A DNA stretch of 7,937 nt, taken from assembly GCA_002360295.1 (NCBI GenBank), contig DEQI01000221.1, positions 23,227 to 31,163 on the forward strand, in the 5' to 3' direction. The position numbers were made by a program, and so were the translations under genes. Positions 7,895 to 7,937 of this stretch are shown here, in pieces (the first letter of the stretch is position 1; each line of letters begins with the position of its first letter). The notes beneath the pieces were generated by a model. It was not told the origin of the DNA and did not search any database. It saw nothing but the letters and a program-made list of their open reading frames with translations. This DNA comes from Planococcaceae bacterium UBA3370. Lineage in GTDB: Bacteria; Bacillota; Bacilli; Bacillales_A; Planococcaceae.

Positions 7895-7925
7895 AAGGTA
7901 GCTACATTATTGTAGTTACCTTTTT
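7895..7925 (+). terminator. Terminator after era
   Basis: AAGGTAGCTACA (7895–7906) pairs with TGTAGTTACCTT (7911–7922) in a 12-bp stem with one G·U pair and a TTAT loop, ending in a run of T to 7925. It begins 34 nt after the era stop and ends the pgpH–era operon, so whatever follows (recO in B. subtilis) would need its own promoter or read-through. Confidence 0.85.
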
Positions 7926-7937
7926 CAAAGGATTATT

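Overview
The window looks like chromosomal core from a low-GC, endospore-forming member of the Bacillales. The gene order floA – yqfB-position gene – yqfC – yqfD – phoH – pgpH – ybeY – dgkA – cdd – era is the one known from Bacillus subtilis. The AT-rich codon use, strong GGAGG-type ribosome sites, TTG/GTG starts and two YqfC/YqfD sporulation proteins agree with that. Protein character suggests the Planococcaceae side (Lysinibacillus/Solibacillus-like) rather than B. subtilis itself; this is an impression, not a demonstrated assignment. All genes are on the + strand. I see no mobile element, CRISPR array, tRNA or rRNA.

Layout: (1) 1–899 holds the C-terminal third of flotillin-like FloA and a small membrane-anchored, charged protein of unknown function. 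It ends in a strong intrinsic terminator (910–955) whose 3' arm is also the ribosome site of the next gene. (2) 957–3254 holds yqfC, yqfD and phoH, joined by overlapping stop/start codons and closed by a second terminator-like hairpin (3266–3298). (3) 3255–3563 is a 309-nt intergenic region with that terminator, a 68-codon open frame lacking a normal start, a candidate sigma-A promoter, and an inverted repeat that covers the pgpH ribosome site. (4) 3564–7860 is a tight run of pgpH, ybeY, dgkA, cdd and era, with short gaps or overlaps, closed by a terminator at 7895–7925.

How the genes work together: FloA organises membrane microdomains. YqfC/YqfD are mother-cell sporulation proteins. PhoH (ATPase, YbeZ family), YbeY (RNase) and Era (GTPase) belong to 16S rRNA/30S maturation. 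PgpH degrades c-di-AMP, DgkA recycles undecaprenol to its phosphate for envelope synthesis, and Cdd salvages cytidine.

The protein content is mostly well-known housekeeping. The points most worth a second look are at RNA level: two genes (yqfC, pgpH) have their Shine-Dalgarno sequence in the 3' arm of a hairpin, one of which is also a terminator. I found no convincing evidence for an undescribed multi-gene system.
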